This document shows, piece by piece, positions 24,564 to 33,859 of a DNA stretch of 64,000 nucleotides. Each line of letters starts with the position of its first letter. The stretch's first letter is position 1. The DNA comes from Lachnocurva sp029100405 (GTDB lineage Bacteria; Bacillota; Clostridia; Lachnospirales; Lachnospiraceae), in assembly GCA_046263755.1 (NCBI GenBank), contig JBJYZC010000001.1, forward strand, positions 186,001-250,000. Direction: 5' to 3'. Both the position numbers and the translations under genes were made by a program. The notes under the pieces were generated by a model. That model ran no database searches, had not been told where the DNA came from, and saw nothing but the letters and a program-made list of their open reading frames with translations.

Positions 24564-24601
24564 AGTACGCTCTCCTTCTTTTTGATGCTTCTATCTATCA
24601 C

Positions 24602-24624
24602 AAATATATCCAAGGGATATATTT
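24602..24624 (-). terminator. AT-rich hairpin between the M29 peptidase and purE
   Basis: A perfect 10-bp stem AAATATATCC/GGATATATTT has a 3-nt loop and sits 12 bp beyond the peptidase stop. The T-run is short, so it is a weak terminator candidate. Confidence 0.5.
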
Positions 24625-24635
24625 ATTCCCGGCTT

Positions 24636-26780
24636 TTACGCCATCTCATCCAGGGGATCATTCAATTCTTCCGTCCCGGGAACGACAAAACGGCCGTCTC
24701 TTATGATATCGGTTTCGCTTCCGTCCTTTTTCAAGACCGTAATAGCTCCTAACTCATCATAGGGAATGGTGATATCCGTATGGCAGTTGAAATAAGCCTT
24801 GGAAGGATCTGTCTCTCGGAAAGCACGGACAATAGAATTATCCCTGGCCACGACTTCCTTCCCATCCGGATTGTGCATGGGCACATCTTCGGCATGGGAA
24901 TAACAGGTATCGCCTACGGCGAAATGCGGACCGGTCTTTTCTGCGATCAGAATCGGAAGCGCTTCCTCAATATGAAATTTTCTTCCCATCCGATATGCCG
25001 TCGTATTGGTGCCGATGGCAAATTCACCTAAGGGCAGGGTCTTGTGATGAAATAGAATATGATCATCGATCAGATTCTTATTCTCTTCCTCAGAATCGAA
25101 ATTGTCGCAGGATGCTTCGACCACCATACCATTTTCAAATTTCAAGGTCAGATTCTGAAAGGAATAGCCCTCCAGATAGACATGGCCTACATTTAAAATG
25201 CCATTGGTGCCCTCTAATTGAGGAGAGGTGAAGACCTCGCCGACCGGGATATTGACATCCGCTGCGCAGTTTTCGAAGATCGTTTCCTTCGACGGATCGG
25301 TCAGGGGATGCAGAGAAACGGTGATGTCGGTCCGGTTTCCATTTCGACCGCTGACATGAACCGCATATCCCTGGTCTAAAAGATCAATCATATGCTGCTG
25401 CATGGTCCGATAATGATCGGAGTCCAGGGTATTCACTAAAACCGTCTCCCGGAAGATGTCCCGGAACTTTTCTCCGATCGAAGGCAGCGGATAGGAAATA
25501 ATGGTAAAACTTCTCTCATCGCCCGGGATATATTCATTTACGATCTGACCCTGTTCGGACATATCATAAACCGACAGCTCTTCGTAAGCCTTCCTCTGCG
25601 CCTTGGTTAAGGGATCAGCCGCCTTTTTATTGATCGGTGTGAATTTTTCTTCGCCGAAAGTCTCTACGACTGCCGGGCCGCCATACTCATGGGCCAGCTT
25701 CCGGTTCTTTTCATAGACCGTTTTCACGACCTCGAGTTTCCGGCCGACATAGGCCTTGTCGTAATAATATCCCTTATCGTCCTTATGGTCATAATAGGCC
25801 TGCATATTCATGGAATTCGTATAGAGATTTCGACGGCTGCCCCGGCGCTGACAGGAAAGAAGACCGTCTCTCTGAAGAGTGACGGACAGGCCGGCATCTT
25901 CAAAAAGGAGAACGGCCTCCCGCATGACCCGCTCTAAGCCGATCGGGAACTCGATGGAGACGCTTTTCTTAATGGAAATGTCTCTGCCCGTGATGGCAAA
26001 TCCGTCGATGTAACCCTTGACATAGGTCTCTGCCATGGAATGGATCTCTTCCTCGGACAGATCTTTTAAGTATTCCCAGAGCCGGATCTCATTCCAGCCG
26101 ACCTTGGCCCCGTAGAAATAGAGATAACGGGGTTCTGACAGATCCGACTTCATCAGGATATCCGTAAAAAAGCTCCGATTCGGATCCACCAGACCCTCGA
26201 TCCCGTCTGCGATAAATTCTTCGGAATAATCCTGATAGAAAGAATGCAGGGAATCCCTGATCGCCTTGAAAAGATCCATATCCGTGTACTTCTCGCCGGC
26301 AGTCACTGCCCGCTCCTGATCCTCAAATAAGGTATAGATCTCATCGAATAATTCGAAGTAATAGGTGATCCATTCTTTTCTCCCCTCATAACTCCAGGGA
26401 ATGATCGCCGTAAAATCCATATAAAAAGCAGAAAGAATACCGCCCAGCTTTTTTCCCAGCCTCTTTGCACTGTATTCCGGATTCAAGAAGTTCTTCTCAT
26501 AGGAATCCGGTTCGAAGCGGTCATAGAACATCTTCTGCTCGTCGACAAAGTCCGGCAGATCCGCCTTTTTCGTCTCCTTCTTTTCCGTCCGTTTCAAAAC
26601 CGGGAGGATACCGATGGCCAGATTGGAAAGCTCAAAGAAATAATCCAGAGCGCCTTCCGAAAAATGCTCCCCATCCTCAATATCACAGGCCGTACGGATC
26701 TCACGGATCCGGTCGGTCACCAGTTTGAAACGTTCTTCCATATCTTCTGTCATAAATAAATTCTTTTCCTTCCCTATCAC
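24636..26780 (-). CDS. M29-family metallo-aminopeptidase with long N-terminal half
   Basis: 714 residues. The C-terminal half (about 390-714) has M29 (AmpS/AmpT) marks: CAADVNIPVGEVFTSPQLEG with its metal-binding Glu, LGEFAIGTN, and GPHFAVGDTCYSH with the metal-binding His. Two cobalt or zinc ions are expected, removing N-terminal residues from peptides. The first 300 or so residues are not part of the classic 400-residue enzyme and look helical; similar long forms are, to my knowledge, common in Lachnospiraceae. No signal peptide, so cytosolic. Apparently its own transcript. Confidence 0.85.
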   Translation of the reverse strand: MIGKEKNLFMTEDMEERFKLVTDRIREIRTACDIEDGEHFSEGALDYFFELSNLAIGILPVLKRTEKKETKKADLPDFVDEQKMFYDRFEPDSYEKNFLNPEYSAKRLGKKLGGILSAFYMDFTAIIPWSYEGRKEWITYYFELFDEIYTLFEDQERAVTAGEKYTDMDLFKAIRDSLHSFYQDYSEEFIADGIEGLVDPNRSFFTDILMKSDLSEPRYLYFYGAKVGWNEIRLWEYLKDLSEEEIHSMAETYVKGYIDGFAITGRDISIKKSVSIEFPIGLERVMREAVLLFEDAGLSVTLQRDGLLSCQRRGSRRNLYTNSMNMQAYYDHKDDKGYYYDKAYVGRKLEVVKTVYEKNRKLAHEYGGPAVVETFGEEKFTPINKKAADPLTKAQRKAYEELSVYDMSEQGQIVNEYIPGDERSFTIISYPLPSIGEKFRDIFRETVLVNTLDSDHYRTMQQHMIDLLDQGYAVHVSGRNGNRTDITVSLHPLTDPSKETIFENCAADVNIPVGEVFTSPQLEGTNGILNVGHVYLEGYSFQNLTLKFENGMVVEASCDNFDSEEENKNLIDDHILFHHKTLPLGEFAIGTNTTAYRMGRKFHIEEALPILIAEKTGPHFAVGDTCYSHAEDVPMHNPDGKEVVARDNSIVRAFRETDPSKAYFNCHTDITIPYDELGAITVLKKDGSETDIIRDGRFVVPGTEELNDPLDEMA

Positions 26781-26811
26781 TGTCGTAAATTTCGTCTTAC
26801 ATCTTTTTCTC

Positions 26812-27135
26812 TTATCCCCGGACGAGGCCTAAAATGTAGACCGAAAGCCAGAGTCCCAGGGAAATCAGCGGCATAAGGAAGCCCAGAAGACGGGAACCCT
26901 TATTATAATTATCCTTCCGGTACTCGATCAGTCCGCGGATCAAACATACAATGGATAAGAGAATCGACAGAAGGCCCGCTGCAATCTCCGGCCGCCCGTT
27001 TCCGATTCCATTCAAAGCCCGAAGAAGGATCCATAGAAAAAGAATGCAGAAAAAAATGCCAAATGACATGGTCAAAAGACTCACCCGGTTCACCGGTTTC
27101 TTCTCACTTCTTCTCCGCCTTCTTCTGTTACTCAT
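26812..27135 (-). CDS. Small membrane protein with arginine-rich N-terminus
   Basis: 107 residues from the ATG at 27135 (AGGA upstream). A strongly basic N-terminus (SNRRRRRRSEKK) is followed by three hydrophobic segments at roughly 18-40, 48-66 and 78-100. It resembles small uncharacterised Lachnospiraceae membrane proteins (perhaps DUF6142, unverified). It lies between pyrE and the M29 gene on the same strand. Function unknown. Confidence 0.65.
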   Translation of the reverse strand: MSNRRRRRRSEKKPVNRVSLLTMSFGIFFCILFLWILLRALNGIGNGRPEIAAGLLSILLSIVCLIRGLIEYRKDNYNKGSRLLGFLMPLISLGLWLSVYILGLVRG

Positions 27136-27264
27136 ACATCTGTCCTTCTTCCGCTTACATTCTATGATTTGAACGTCACACGACATTCAATCATGGCTTC
27201 TCATGACCGCTTTTTGCCCGATTCAATTCCAGTCTTGTCAGGTTCGCTTTCGTTTCTCAATCAA

Positions 27265-27942
27265 TCAGGCCCTGGCGCCATATTCCTTATAATAATTGTC
27301 GATCCTGGCCTTCTCTTCCTCACCGATATAGATCTTACCCTGATAAGGCTTCCGGTAGAGTGTTTCTACCACATCTTCCATCGTTACGATCGATGCGGTC
27401 TTCATTTGATAGGTCTCTCCGATCTCCGTCAGAGCACTCTTGTCTCCCTGGCCCCGCTCCATACGGTCCACGGAAACAACAAGCCCAACGACATCGACTT
27501 TGCCCTGTGCCTTCAAGATCGGCATGGTCTCCTTTATGGAAGTACCGGCAGTTGTCACATCTTCAATGATCAGGACCCGGTCCCCGTCCTGAATGGGTCC
27601 GCCCAGGAGAATACCCTTCTCGCCGTGATCCTTGGCTTCCTTCCGGTTGCTGCAATAACGGACATCCACGCCATAGAGGTCATGCAGGGCGATGCTTGTT
27701 GCAACGGAAAGGGGGATGCCTTTATAAGCCGGTCCGAAAAGCACATCGAAATCTGTGCCGAACTGATTATAAATGGTTCTGGCATAGTATTCACCCAGCT
27801 TTTTCAACTGCATGCCGGTCCGATAGAAGCCGGTATTCACAAAGAAGGGGGTCTTTCGACCGCTTTTTGTGATGAAGTCGCCGAACTTCAAGACCTGGCT
27901 GTCGATCATAAAATGTATAAATTCCTTCTGATAGTCTTCCAT
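27265..27942 (-). CDS. pyrE: Orotate phosphoribosyltransferase
   Basis: 225 residues. Forms OMP from orotate and PRPP. The PRPP-binding signature VLIIEDVTTAGTSIKE is present, with FGPAYKGIPLSVA and a catalytic Lys-rich loop (CSNRKEAKDHGEKG). Last gene of the pyrF-pyrK-pyrD-pyrE operon, 26 bp after pyrD. Confidence 0.97.
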   Translation of the reverse strand: MEDYQKEFIHFMIDSQVLKFGDFITKSGRKTPFFVNTGFYRTGMQLKKLGEYYARTIYNQFGTDFDVLFGPAYKGIPLSVATSIALHDLYGVDVRYCSNRKEAKDHGEKGILLGGPIQDGDRVLIIEDVTTAGTSIKETMPILKAQGKVDVVGLVVSVDRMERGQGDKSALTEIGETYQMKTASIVTMEDVVETLYRKPYQGKIYIGEEEKARIDNYYKEYGARA

Positions 27943-27968
27943 TGTTTTTGTCCTTTCCCTTCCTTATA

Positions 27969-28877
27969 TCAGCTATGTACTGCTCCAATGATATCACTGA
28001 CCTTTTCAATCGCATGCCGGTTCAGATAATCATCGATGCCATCGATCATATGTATGCTTGCTAAAGGATCCATGAAATTGGCTGTACCGACCGAAACCGC
28101 GCAAGCCCCGGCCAGAAGCATTTCCACCGCATCCTGCCAGGTCGTATTTCCTCCCATACCGATGATTGGAATGGAAATTGCCTGTGCGCATTCATAAACC
28201 ATGCGGACGGCAACCGGATGAACAGCCGGCCCGCTCATGCCTCCGGTCTTATTGGCCAGAAGAAAGCGCTGCTTTTCCACATCGATCTTCATGCCTGTAA
28301 TGGTATTAATGAGAGAAACAGCATCCGCGCCGCCTGCCTCTGCCGCCCTTGCGATCTCCGCGATGGAAGTGACATTGGGCGAAAGCTTCATAATGACCGG
28401 CTGTTTTGCATGCTTTTTGATAAGGGATGTGATATGCTCCACACCCTTCGGATCCGTACCGAAGGCGATGCCTCCTTCTTTCACATTGGGGCAGGAGATA
28501 TTGATTTCCAGAAGGTCTACTGCCTGATCAAAAAGCCGGTCCACTACATTGAGATATTCTTCTTCACTGTGGCCGCAGACATTGACAATGACCTTGGTAT
28601 CATATTGCTTCAGGAAGGGAAGATCCCTCTCCAGAAATGTATCGATGCCGGGATTCTGCAGGCCGATGGCATTGAGCATACCGGACGGCACCTCTGCCAC
28701 CCGCGGCGTCGGATTGCCGGGCCAGGGCTGATCGGCAACCCCTTTGGTCACCACGGCACCCAGCCGGTTCAAGTCGATGAATTCACTATATTCCATGCCG
28801 GAGCCGAAGGTGCCGGATGCAGTCATGACCGGGTTCTTCAATGTCACTCCGCAAAGCTCTGTCCTAAGATCTGCCAT
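27969..28877 (-). CDS. pyrD: Dihydroorotate dehydrogenase B, catalytic subunit
   Basis: 302 residues. FMN-containing class 1B enzyme, which uses NAD through PyrK. Motifs: LKNPVMTASGTFGSGMEY, NISCPNVKEGG (the catalytic Cys region of 1B enzymes) and GMGGNTTWQDAVEMLLAGA. Its ATG overlaps the pyrK stop (ATGA at 28877), matching an equimolar complex. Confidence 0.96.
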   Translation of the reverse strand: MADLRTELCGVTLKNPVMTASGTFGSGMEYSEFIDLNRLGAVVTKGVADQPWPGNPTPRVAEVPSGMLNAIGLQNPGIDTFLERDLPFLKQYDTKVIVNVCGHSEEEYLNVVDRLFDQAVDLLEINISCPNVKEGGIAFGTDPKGVEHITSLIKKHAKQPVIMKLSPNVTSIAEIARAAEAGGADAVSLINTITGMKIDVEKQRFLLANKTGGMSGPAVHPVAVRMVYECAQAISIPIIGMGGNTTWQDAVEMLLAGACAVSVGTANFMDPLASIHMIDGIDDYLNRHAIEKVSDIIGAVHS

Positions 28878-29674
28878 CAGATGTCCACCTCCCTCGCATC
28901 GAAGACCGGTCCGTCCGTGCAGACCCTCTTGTTTTTCACCTTGGAATGGGAATCAACTTCCACAGACTTTGTCACACAGCCCAGGCAGGCACCGACACCG
29001 CAGGCCATCCGCTCTTCCAAAGACAAGTAACAGCGGATCCCCTCGGCCTCGGCAAAAGCCTTGACACCCCGAAGCATAGGAAGAGGGCCGCATGCATAGA
29101 TCATGTCCACATCTTTCCCGCTGATGCCATGCTCCCGAATACAATCAAGCACCGTTCCATGGGTCCCGGCAGATCCGTCATCCGTGGAAATATAAACCGA
29201 AGCCAGATGTTCAAATTCATCCAGGAGAAAACTGTCTTTCGAGCGATAGCCTAAAACGGCGGTAAGGTCTTTATTTCCCCGGCCGGAAAGCTCTTTGGTA
29301 AGTTCCAGTAAGGGCGGAATGCCGATACCGCCGCCAATCATCAGGGCCCGGCCGTCAAATTCAGGATAGCCGTTGCCCAAGGGAGCCATGATGCGAACCG
29401 CATCGCCTGCCTTTAAGACAGACAATTGCCAGGTCCCCTCCCCTGCGATCCGGTAAACACAACGCATGGCATGTCTTTCCCGGTCGATCTCACAGATACT
29501 GATGGGACGGGGCAGGATCCGGGAAGGATCTGCCAGATAGAAGTCGATAAACTGCCCGGGGCGGGCATTATCCGAAAGATCCGTCTCGATCCAGAGACTG
29601 AAGATTCCTTCTTTCTCATTCAATACTTCCTGTGATAATACCCTGGCCCATGCCATGGCCTTTTTTTCTCCCAT
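28877..29674 (-). CDS. pyrK: Dihydroorotate dehydrogenase B, electron transfer subunit
   Basis: 265 residues. Ferredoxin-reductase fold carrying FAD and a 2Fe-2S cluster that passes electrons from PyrD to NAD. FAD motif RPISICEIDRE, NAD motif IGGGIGIPPLLEL, and the four cluster cysteines in MACGVGACLGCVTKS with a later Cys in KRVCTDGP. I chose ATG at 29674 (GGAGG upstream) over the one at 29695. Confidence 0.95.
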   Translation of the reverse strand: MGEKKAMAWARVLSQEVLNEKEGIFSLWIETDLSDNARPGQFIDFYLADPSRILPRPISICEIDRERHAMRCVYRIAGEGTWQLSVLKAGDAVRIMAPLGNGYPEFDGRALMIGGGIGIPPLLELTKELSGRGNKDLTAVLGYRSKDSFLLDEFEHLASVYISTDDGSAGTHGTVLDCIREHGISGKDVDMIYACGPLPMLRGVKAFAEAEGIRCYLSLEERMACGVGACLGCVTKSVEVDSHSKVKNKRVCTDGPVFDAREVDI

Positions 29675-29739
29675 TTCTGCCTCCAGACTTAGCATTCACA
29701 GATTTTAAAGTAAGGATTCATCGTGATTTCTTACGAAAG

Positions 29740-30675
29740 TCAGGAATTCAAAGCGACATCCAGTGCTTCTTCGATATCCGCCTTCATGTCAAGAACTGCC
29801 TGGCGGGAGGCGTCCGCATAATGGTCCGGTCCGAATTTCTCATAGGCCGGATTCTGATAAGCTGCAATAATGCCACGGGAACTGTTGATAATGGCGCCGA
29901 GACCGTCCGGATTGAAGAAATGAACCAGGTCTTTTCCCTTACCTCCCTGGGCACCGTAGCCGGGAACCAGAATGTAGGAATGTGGCAGATCCTGGCGAAG
30001 CTGTTTTCCCACAGCCGGATATGTCGCTCCGATCACGGCTCCGACCTCACTGTAATTACCGTCCATGCAATCCTTGCCCCATTCATAGACCTTATCCGCA
30101 ACATGCTCATAAAGGGGTTTGCCGGAAACCAGCCGGTCCTGAAGCTCACCGGAGGATGGATTGGAAGTTTTAACGAGAACGAAGATTCCTTTGGAATCCT
30201 CCCGGCAGATATCGACAAAGGGCTTGACGCCATCCGTTCCGAGATAGGGATTCACGGTAGCAAAATCCTCAGCAAAGGGTTCATAGGTCTTGCTTCCGAC
30301 CTGAATCTTTCCCAGATGGGCAATGGCATAAGACTCAGAAGTCGAACCGATATCACCACGCTTGACATCGCCGATCACGAGAAGCCCTTTGGAATGGCAA
30401 TAGTCTACGGTTTTCTTAAAAGCCATAAGTCCCGGAATACCAAACTGCTCATACATAGCGATCTGGGGCTTCACCGCCGGAACCAGATCAAAAACCGCAT
30501 CCACGATGCCCCGGTTAAAACGGAAGATGGCATCTGCGGCCCCTTCCAGGGTTTCCCCGTAGGCTGTATAGGATTTCTGCAGCATATCTTTTGGAATATA
30601 GGAGAGTTTCGGATCGAGTCCGACAACGATCGGTGCATTTTTTGCCTGAATCTCTTTGATCAACTTCTGAATCAT
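29740..30675 (-). CDS. pyrF: Orotidine 5'-phosphate decarboxylase
   Basis: 311 residues, the longer type 2 form. Decarboxylates OMP to UMP. Motifs: VVGLDPKLSYIP, the catalytic GDVKRGDIGSTSE (Asp-Lys-Asp) and PGYGAQGGKG. First gene of the pyrF-pyrK-pyrD-pyrE operon. I found no recognisable PyrR attenuator in the 64 bp upstream. Confidence 0.96.
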   Translation of the reverse strand: MIQKLIKEIQAKNAPIVVGLDPKLSYIPKDMLQKSYTAYGETLEGAADAIFRFNRGIVDAVFDLVPAVKPQIAMYEQFGIPGLMAFKKTVDYCHSKGLLVIGDVKRGDIGSTSESYAIAHLGKIQVGSKTYEPFAEDFATVNPYLGTDGVKPFVDICREDSKGIFVLVKTSNPSSGELQDRLVSGKPLYEHVADKVYEWGKDCMDGNYSEVGAVIGATYPAVGKQLRQDLPHSYILVPGYGAQGGKGKDLVHFFNPDGLGAIINSSRGIIAAYQNPAYEKFGPDHYADASRQAVLDMKADIEEALDVALNS

Positions 30676-30738
30676 AACTTTCTCCTTTTCTTCTGCTTTT
30701 TATTCAAGTGCCTGGTCAGATCCGTCACGGTTTTCACC

Positions 30739-31713
30739 TTATCGGGTCTCTAAGAATTGATACTCCCTGGTCATATCCGGGTCTTCGGGATAGTCCTTGA
30801 TAAAGGATTCGCACTGCTTCTTGGCTTTATGAAAATCACCTGTATATTCCAAAGCGATGATCTCATTCTTGCGAAGGGCCCTGTCCATTTCGCTATCCTT
30901 CATTTTAAGGCCTTTTTGGAAAGACTTCAAAGCATCTCCATATTTTTCTTCCGTCATTTGAAGTTCCCCGATCGCATTTAAGGACTTGGCTGTTTCCTTC
31001 TCGCTCTTCTGATAAGAAGCGATCTCTGCCTCCGCTTTTTCTTTTTCATTCGATGCCAGATAAGCACGGGCCAGATCGATCCTGGCTTCCGGGAGATCCT
31101 TGTCCAGGGCTCTCTTATAATAACGGATGGCATTCTTGTAATCCTTTCGGATCTCCATTGCCTGACCCTTCGCCTGCAGTACCTCTTTATCCTTGTCGGG
31201 AAGATCCAGAAGGAGATCCAGGAAAGAGTCCGCCTCCTTCTCATGTCCGGCATTGGCCAGGCAATGATAGATCCGGAGATATCTCTCACTATCGGACTTA
31301 TCCAGAGACAGGGACTTCTGAAAATCCGTCACTGCCTTCGTCGTATTCCCTTCTTTCAGATAGGCTGCACCTCTCAGATAATAGGCATCCGCGCTTTCCT
31401 TGTAATCAATGATACTGGTATAGGTTTTCATCGAATCCTTATTCTGACCGGCAAGGGTCTGGGCAGCTGCCTTGTAATAATTGATATCAATGACCTCCGA
31501 AGTGATCCGGGTCCCCGACTTCTTCAAGGCCTTGTTGAAATCACTGACAGCCTCTTTATAATGTCCCTGATTCATAGCAGAAATACCGGCCTTCTTATAG
31601 GAAGACTGGGCTTTTACATCTGCCCCGCAGGCAGTAAGAAGTAAGGATGCCGAAGCAAGAAATACGAAAGCTGATTTTTGTAAAAAAGGATGGTTCCACA
31701 TATTTTTCTTCAT
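30739..31713 (-). CDS. TPR-repeat lipoprotein
   Basis: 324 residues. A lipoprotein signal peptide ends in LLLTAC with the lipidated Cys near residue 29. The remainder is made of tetratricopeptide-like helical repeats (SAMNQGHYKEAVSDFNKAL, YYLRGAAYLKEGNTTKAV, and others) from about 40 to 320. Expected on the outer face of the membrane as a protein-binding scaffold. It lies upstream of pyrF on the same strand but 63 bp away. No partner is evident. Confidence 0.85.
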   Translation of the reverse strand: MKKNMWNHPFLQKSAFVFLASASLLLTACGADVKAQSSYKKAGISAMNQGHYKEAVSDFNKALKKSGTRITSEVIDINYYKAAAQTLAGQNKDSMKTYTSIIDYKESADAYYLRGAAYLKEGNTTKAVTDFQKSLSLDKSDSERYLRIYHCLANAGHEKEADSFLDLLLDLPDKDKEVLQAKGQAMEIRKDYKNAIRYYKRALDKDLPEARIDLARAYLASNEKEKAEAEIASYQKSEKETAKSLNAIGELQMTEEKYGDALKSFQKGLKMKDSEMDRALRKNEIIALEYTGDFHKAKKQCESFIKDYPEDPDMTREYQFLETR

Positions 31714-31789
31714 GTCCTGATATTGGAAAATAATTATCTCAATGCATACCTGTTTATAGTAGCATATTCCCTGCCACTTTGGGCGTCTT

Positions 31790-33055
31790 TTATTCGATTT
31801 TCACAGCTTTCGGAAAACGAATACGAACCTTTTCAATTCTCTGGTGGCCGGTTGCCACAACGCGAAGGAGGATTCCCTCCTTGGTGACATAGGTTTCCCC
31901 TACTTCAGGCACATGATCAAAAAGCCCGGTCAGATATCCGCCCAGGGTGTCATAGTCATCGGATTCGAAATTTAAAGGCAGGACTTTACAGAGATCTTCG
32001 AGATTCATGGAAGCCTGCACCAGAAATTCCCGGTCGGAAAGAACCACAATATCATCCTCTTCATCGGAATCATATTCATCCCGGATCTCTCCCACCAGCT
32101 CCTCCAGGAGGTCTTCCATGGTAATAAGGCCTGCAACTGCCCCGTATTCATCCAGGACAATGGCCATGGAGATCGAGTTCTTCCGCATCTCCTGGAAGAG
32201 CTCCAGAGTATTCTTCATTTCATAGGTAAAATAGGCTTCTCTCAAATAGTCCCTGATATGGAAGTCTCCCTCTTTTTTCAAAAGGAGATCCTTCACATTG
32301 ATGATTCCGATGATGTGATCCTTATCTCCCTCGTAGACCGGCATTCTGGTCAGCATTTCCTCCCGGATCAGATCCATCAGTTTGTCATAGGACCAGTTGA
32401 CATTGACCATGGTGACATCGATCCGGGGAATCATGACTTCTTTGGCAGTGGCATCCGAGAAATCAAAGAGGTTATGAATGTACTTCTGCTCATTGGTCAG
32501 GATCACGCCCTCTTCCTTACTCTCATCCACGATCGTTCGCAGTTCTTCTTCTGTCATTTTCTGATCATCGCCGGAATTATTTCCATCGATCAGTCGTAAA
32601 ATGGCACTGGAGATATGATTGATCACAAAGATCAGAGGCGTAAGAATGGTCATGAGATACCAGATGATGCCGGCATAGCGGAGAGACAGGTTGACATTAT
32701 TGGCCTGAGCTCTGTTTTTCGGTGTGATCTCTCCGAAGATCAGAATCAAAAAGGTCAGAATACCGGTTGCGATACCGGCTCCCACGCTTCCCAAAAGTTT
32801 CGTAGCGATCGTCGTAGCCAGAGAGGACGCGGAGAGGTTCACGATATTATTTCCGATCAGGATGGCAGAAAGCATCTTGTCCTTCTTCTCCAGAACAGCA
32901 AGCACTCTTTTGGCCCGGCCGTCCCCCTCTTTGGCCATGGTCTTCATTTTGATCTGGGATACGGTGGTAAGGGCAGTCTCAGATCCGGAGAAGAAAGCGG
33001 ACATGGCTAATAAGATCAGCATGATAATAAAGCGGAGGATCAATGCAGATGACAT
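31790..33055 (-). CDS. CNNM/CorC-type membrane protein with CBS domains
   Basis: 421 residues. An N-terminal DUF21 domain with about four membrane segments (residues 5-150, including FFSGSETALTTVSQIKM) is followed by a CBS pair (about 205-330, MVNVNWSYDKLMDLIREE and VLDEYGAVAGLITMEDLLEELVGEI) and a C-terminal CorC/HlyC domain. The family is linked to magnesium or cobalt efflux; the older name hemolysin is misleading. It begins directly after the stop of the metal ABC permease, so it is cotranscribed with that transporter. Confidence 0.88.
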   Translation of the reverse strand: MSSALILRFIIMLILLAMSAFFSGSETALTTVSQIKMKTMAKEGDGRAKRVLAVLEKKDKMLSAILIGNNIVNLSASSLATTIATKLLGSVGAGIATGILTFLILIFGEITPKNRAQANNVNLSLRYAGIIWYLMTILTPLIFVINHISSAILRLIDGNNSGDDQKMTEEELRTIVDESKEEGVILTNEQKYIHNLFDFSDATAKEVMIPRIDVTMVNVNWSYDKLMDLIREEMLTRMPVYEGDKDHIIGIINVKDLLLKKEGDFHIRDYLREAYFTYEMKNTLELFQEMRKNSISMAIVLDEYGAVAGLITMEDLLEELVGEIRDEYDSDEEDDIVVLSDREFLVQASMNLEDLCKVLPLNFESDDYDTLGGYLTGLFDHVPEVGETYVTKEGILLRVVATGHQRIEKVRIRFPKAVKIE

Positions 33056-33859
33056 TTATTTTCCTTTCCTGCCATAGAGATAAGTGGCGAAATAAATAAA
33101 GGCAGCCAGAATGACGATCATAGGACCGGTCGCCACATTAGTATAGTAGCTTATGAAAAGGCCTGCCACGCCTGAAAATACTGCAAAGATAATGCTGTAA
33201 AGATGATATTCTCTCATGTTTCCGGCAATATTGGCGGAAGATGCCGCCGGGATGATCATAAGAGCGCTGATCAATAGGATGCCGATCCAGCGGATGGAAA
33301 GCATGACAACGACAGCGATCAGAATCGAAAAGATGTCTTCAATCAGCTTGACCTGAATATTGGCAGACCTTGCCAGGGTGGCATGAATACTGATGGCATT
33401 CAGGCGGTTCACGGCAAGGATCCAGAAAACAATGGTCAGGCAGAGGATCAGAAAGAGCCAGAGAACTTCTGATTTCTTAATGGACAGGATATCGCCGATC
33501 AGAAGAGCGGAATAATTTGAAAAATTTCCTCCATGTGAAAGAATGGCCAGGCCGATTGCCGTACTGCCACTGGCAAAAACAGAGATAATGGTATCGGTCG
33601 AAGAGAGGTTTTTCCTCTGGATCCTTGTCAGAAGGATGGCAAAGAGGATCCCATAAATCACCATGGAAAGAGACGGATCACTGATCCCCAGAAAGAGTCC
33701 CAATGCAATGCCGGTCAGGGCAGAATGGCCAAGAGCATCTGAGAAAAAGGCCATTTTCTTTCGAACAACCATCGTTCCGAGGATACCAAGCAGGGGAGTG
33801 ATAAGGAGCACGGCCGCAAAAGCCAGCCGCATGAATTGATAAGAAAATAAAGAACTCAT
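33056..33859 (-). CDS. Zinc/manganese ABC transporter permease
   Basis: 267 residues, about eight membrane segments. ABC-3 family permease like ZnuB/MntB: VVRKKMAFFSDALGHSALTGIALG near the N-terminus is the family signature, and the C-terminal half has LLISALMIIPAASSANIAG. Works with the ATPase (33856-34638) and the binding protein (34676-35689). Starts in an ATGA overlap with the ATPase gene. Confidence 0.93.
   Translation of the reverse strand: MSSLFSYQFMRLAFAAVLLITPLLGILGTMVVRKKMAFFSDALGHSALTGIALGLFLGISDPSLSMVIYGILFAILLTRIQRKNLSSTDTIISVFASGSTAIGLAILSHGGNFSNYSALLIGDILSIKKSEVLWLFLILCLTIVFWILAVNRLNAISIHATLARSANIQVKLIEDIFSILIAVVVMLSIRWIGILLISALMIIPAASSANIAGNMREYHLYSIIFAVFSGVAGLFISYYTNVATGPMIVILAAFIYFATYLYGRKGK

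Noticed and set aside
24564..24635. Purine riboswitch in front of purE
   Set aside because: Only a short AT-rich hairpin is present; the conserved purine riboswitch core was not found.
30676..30738. PyrR attenuator before pyrF
   Set aside because: The 63-bp gap is too short and no PyrR binding-loop consensus or terminator/antiterminator pair was seen.
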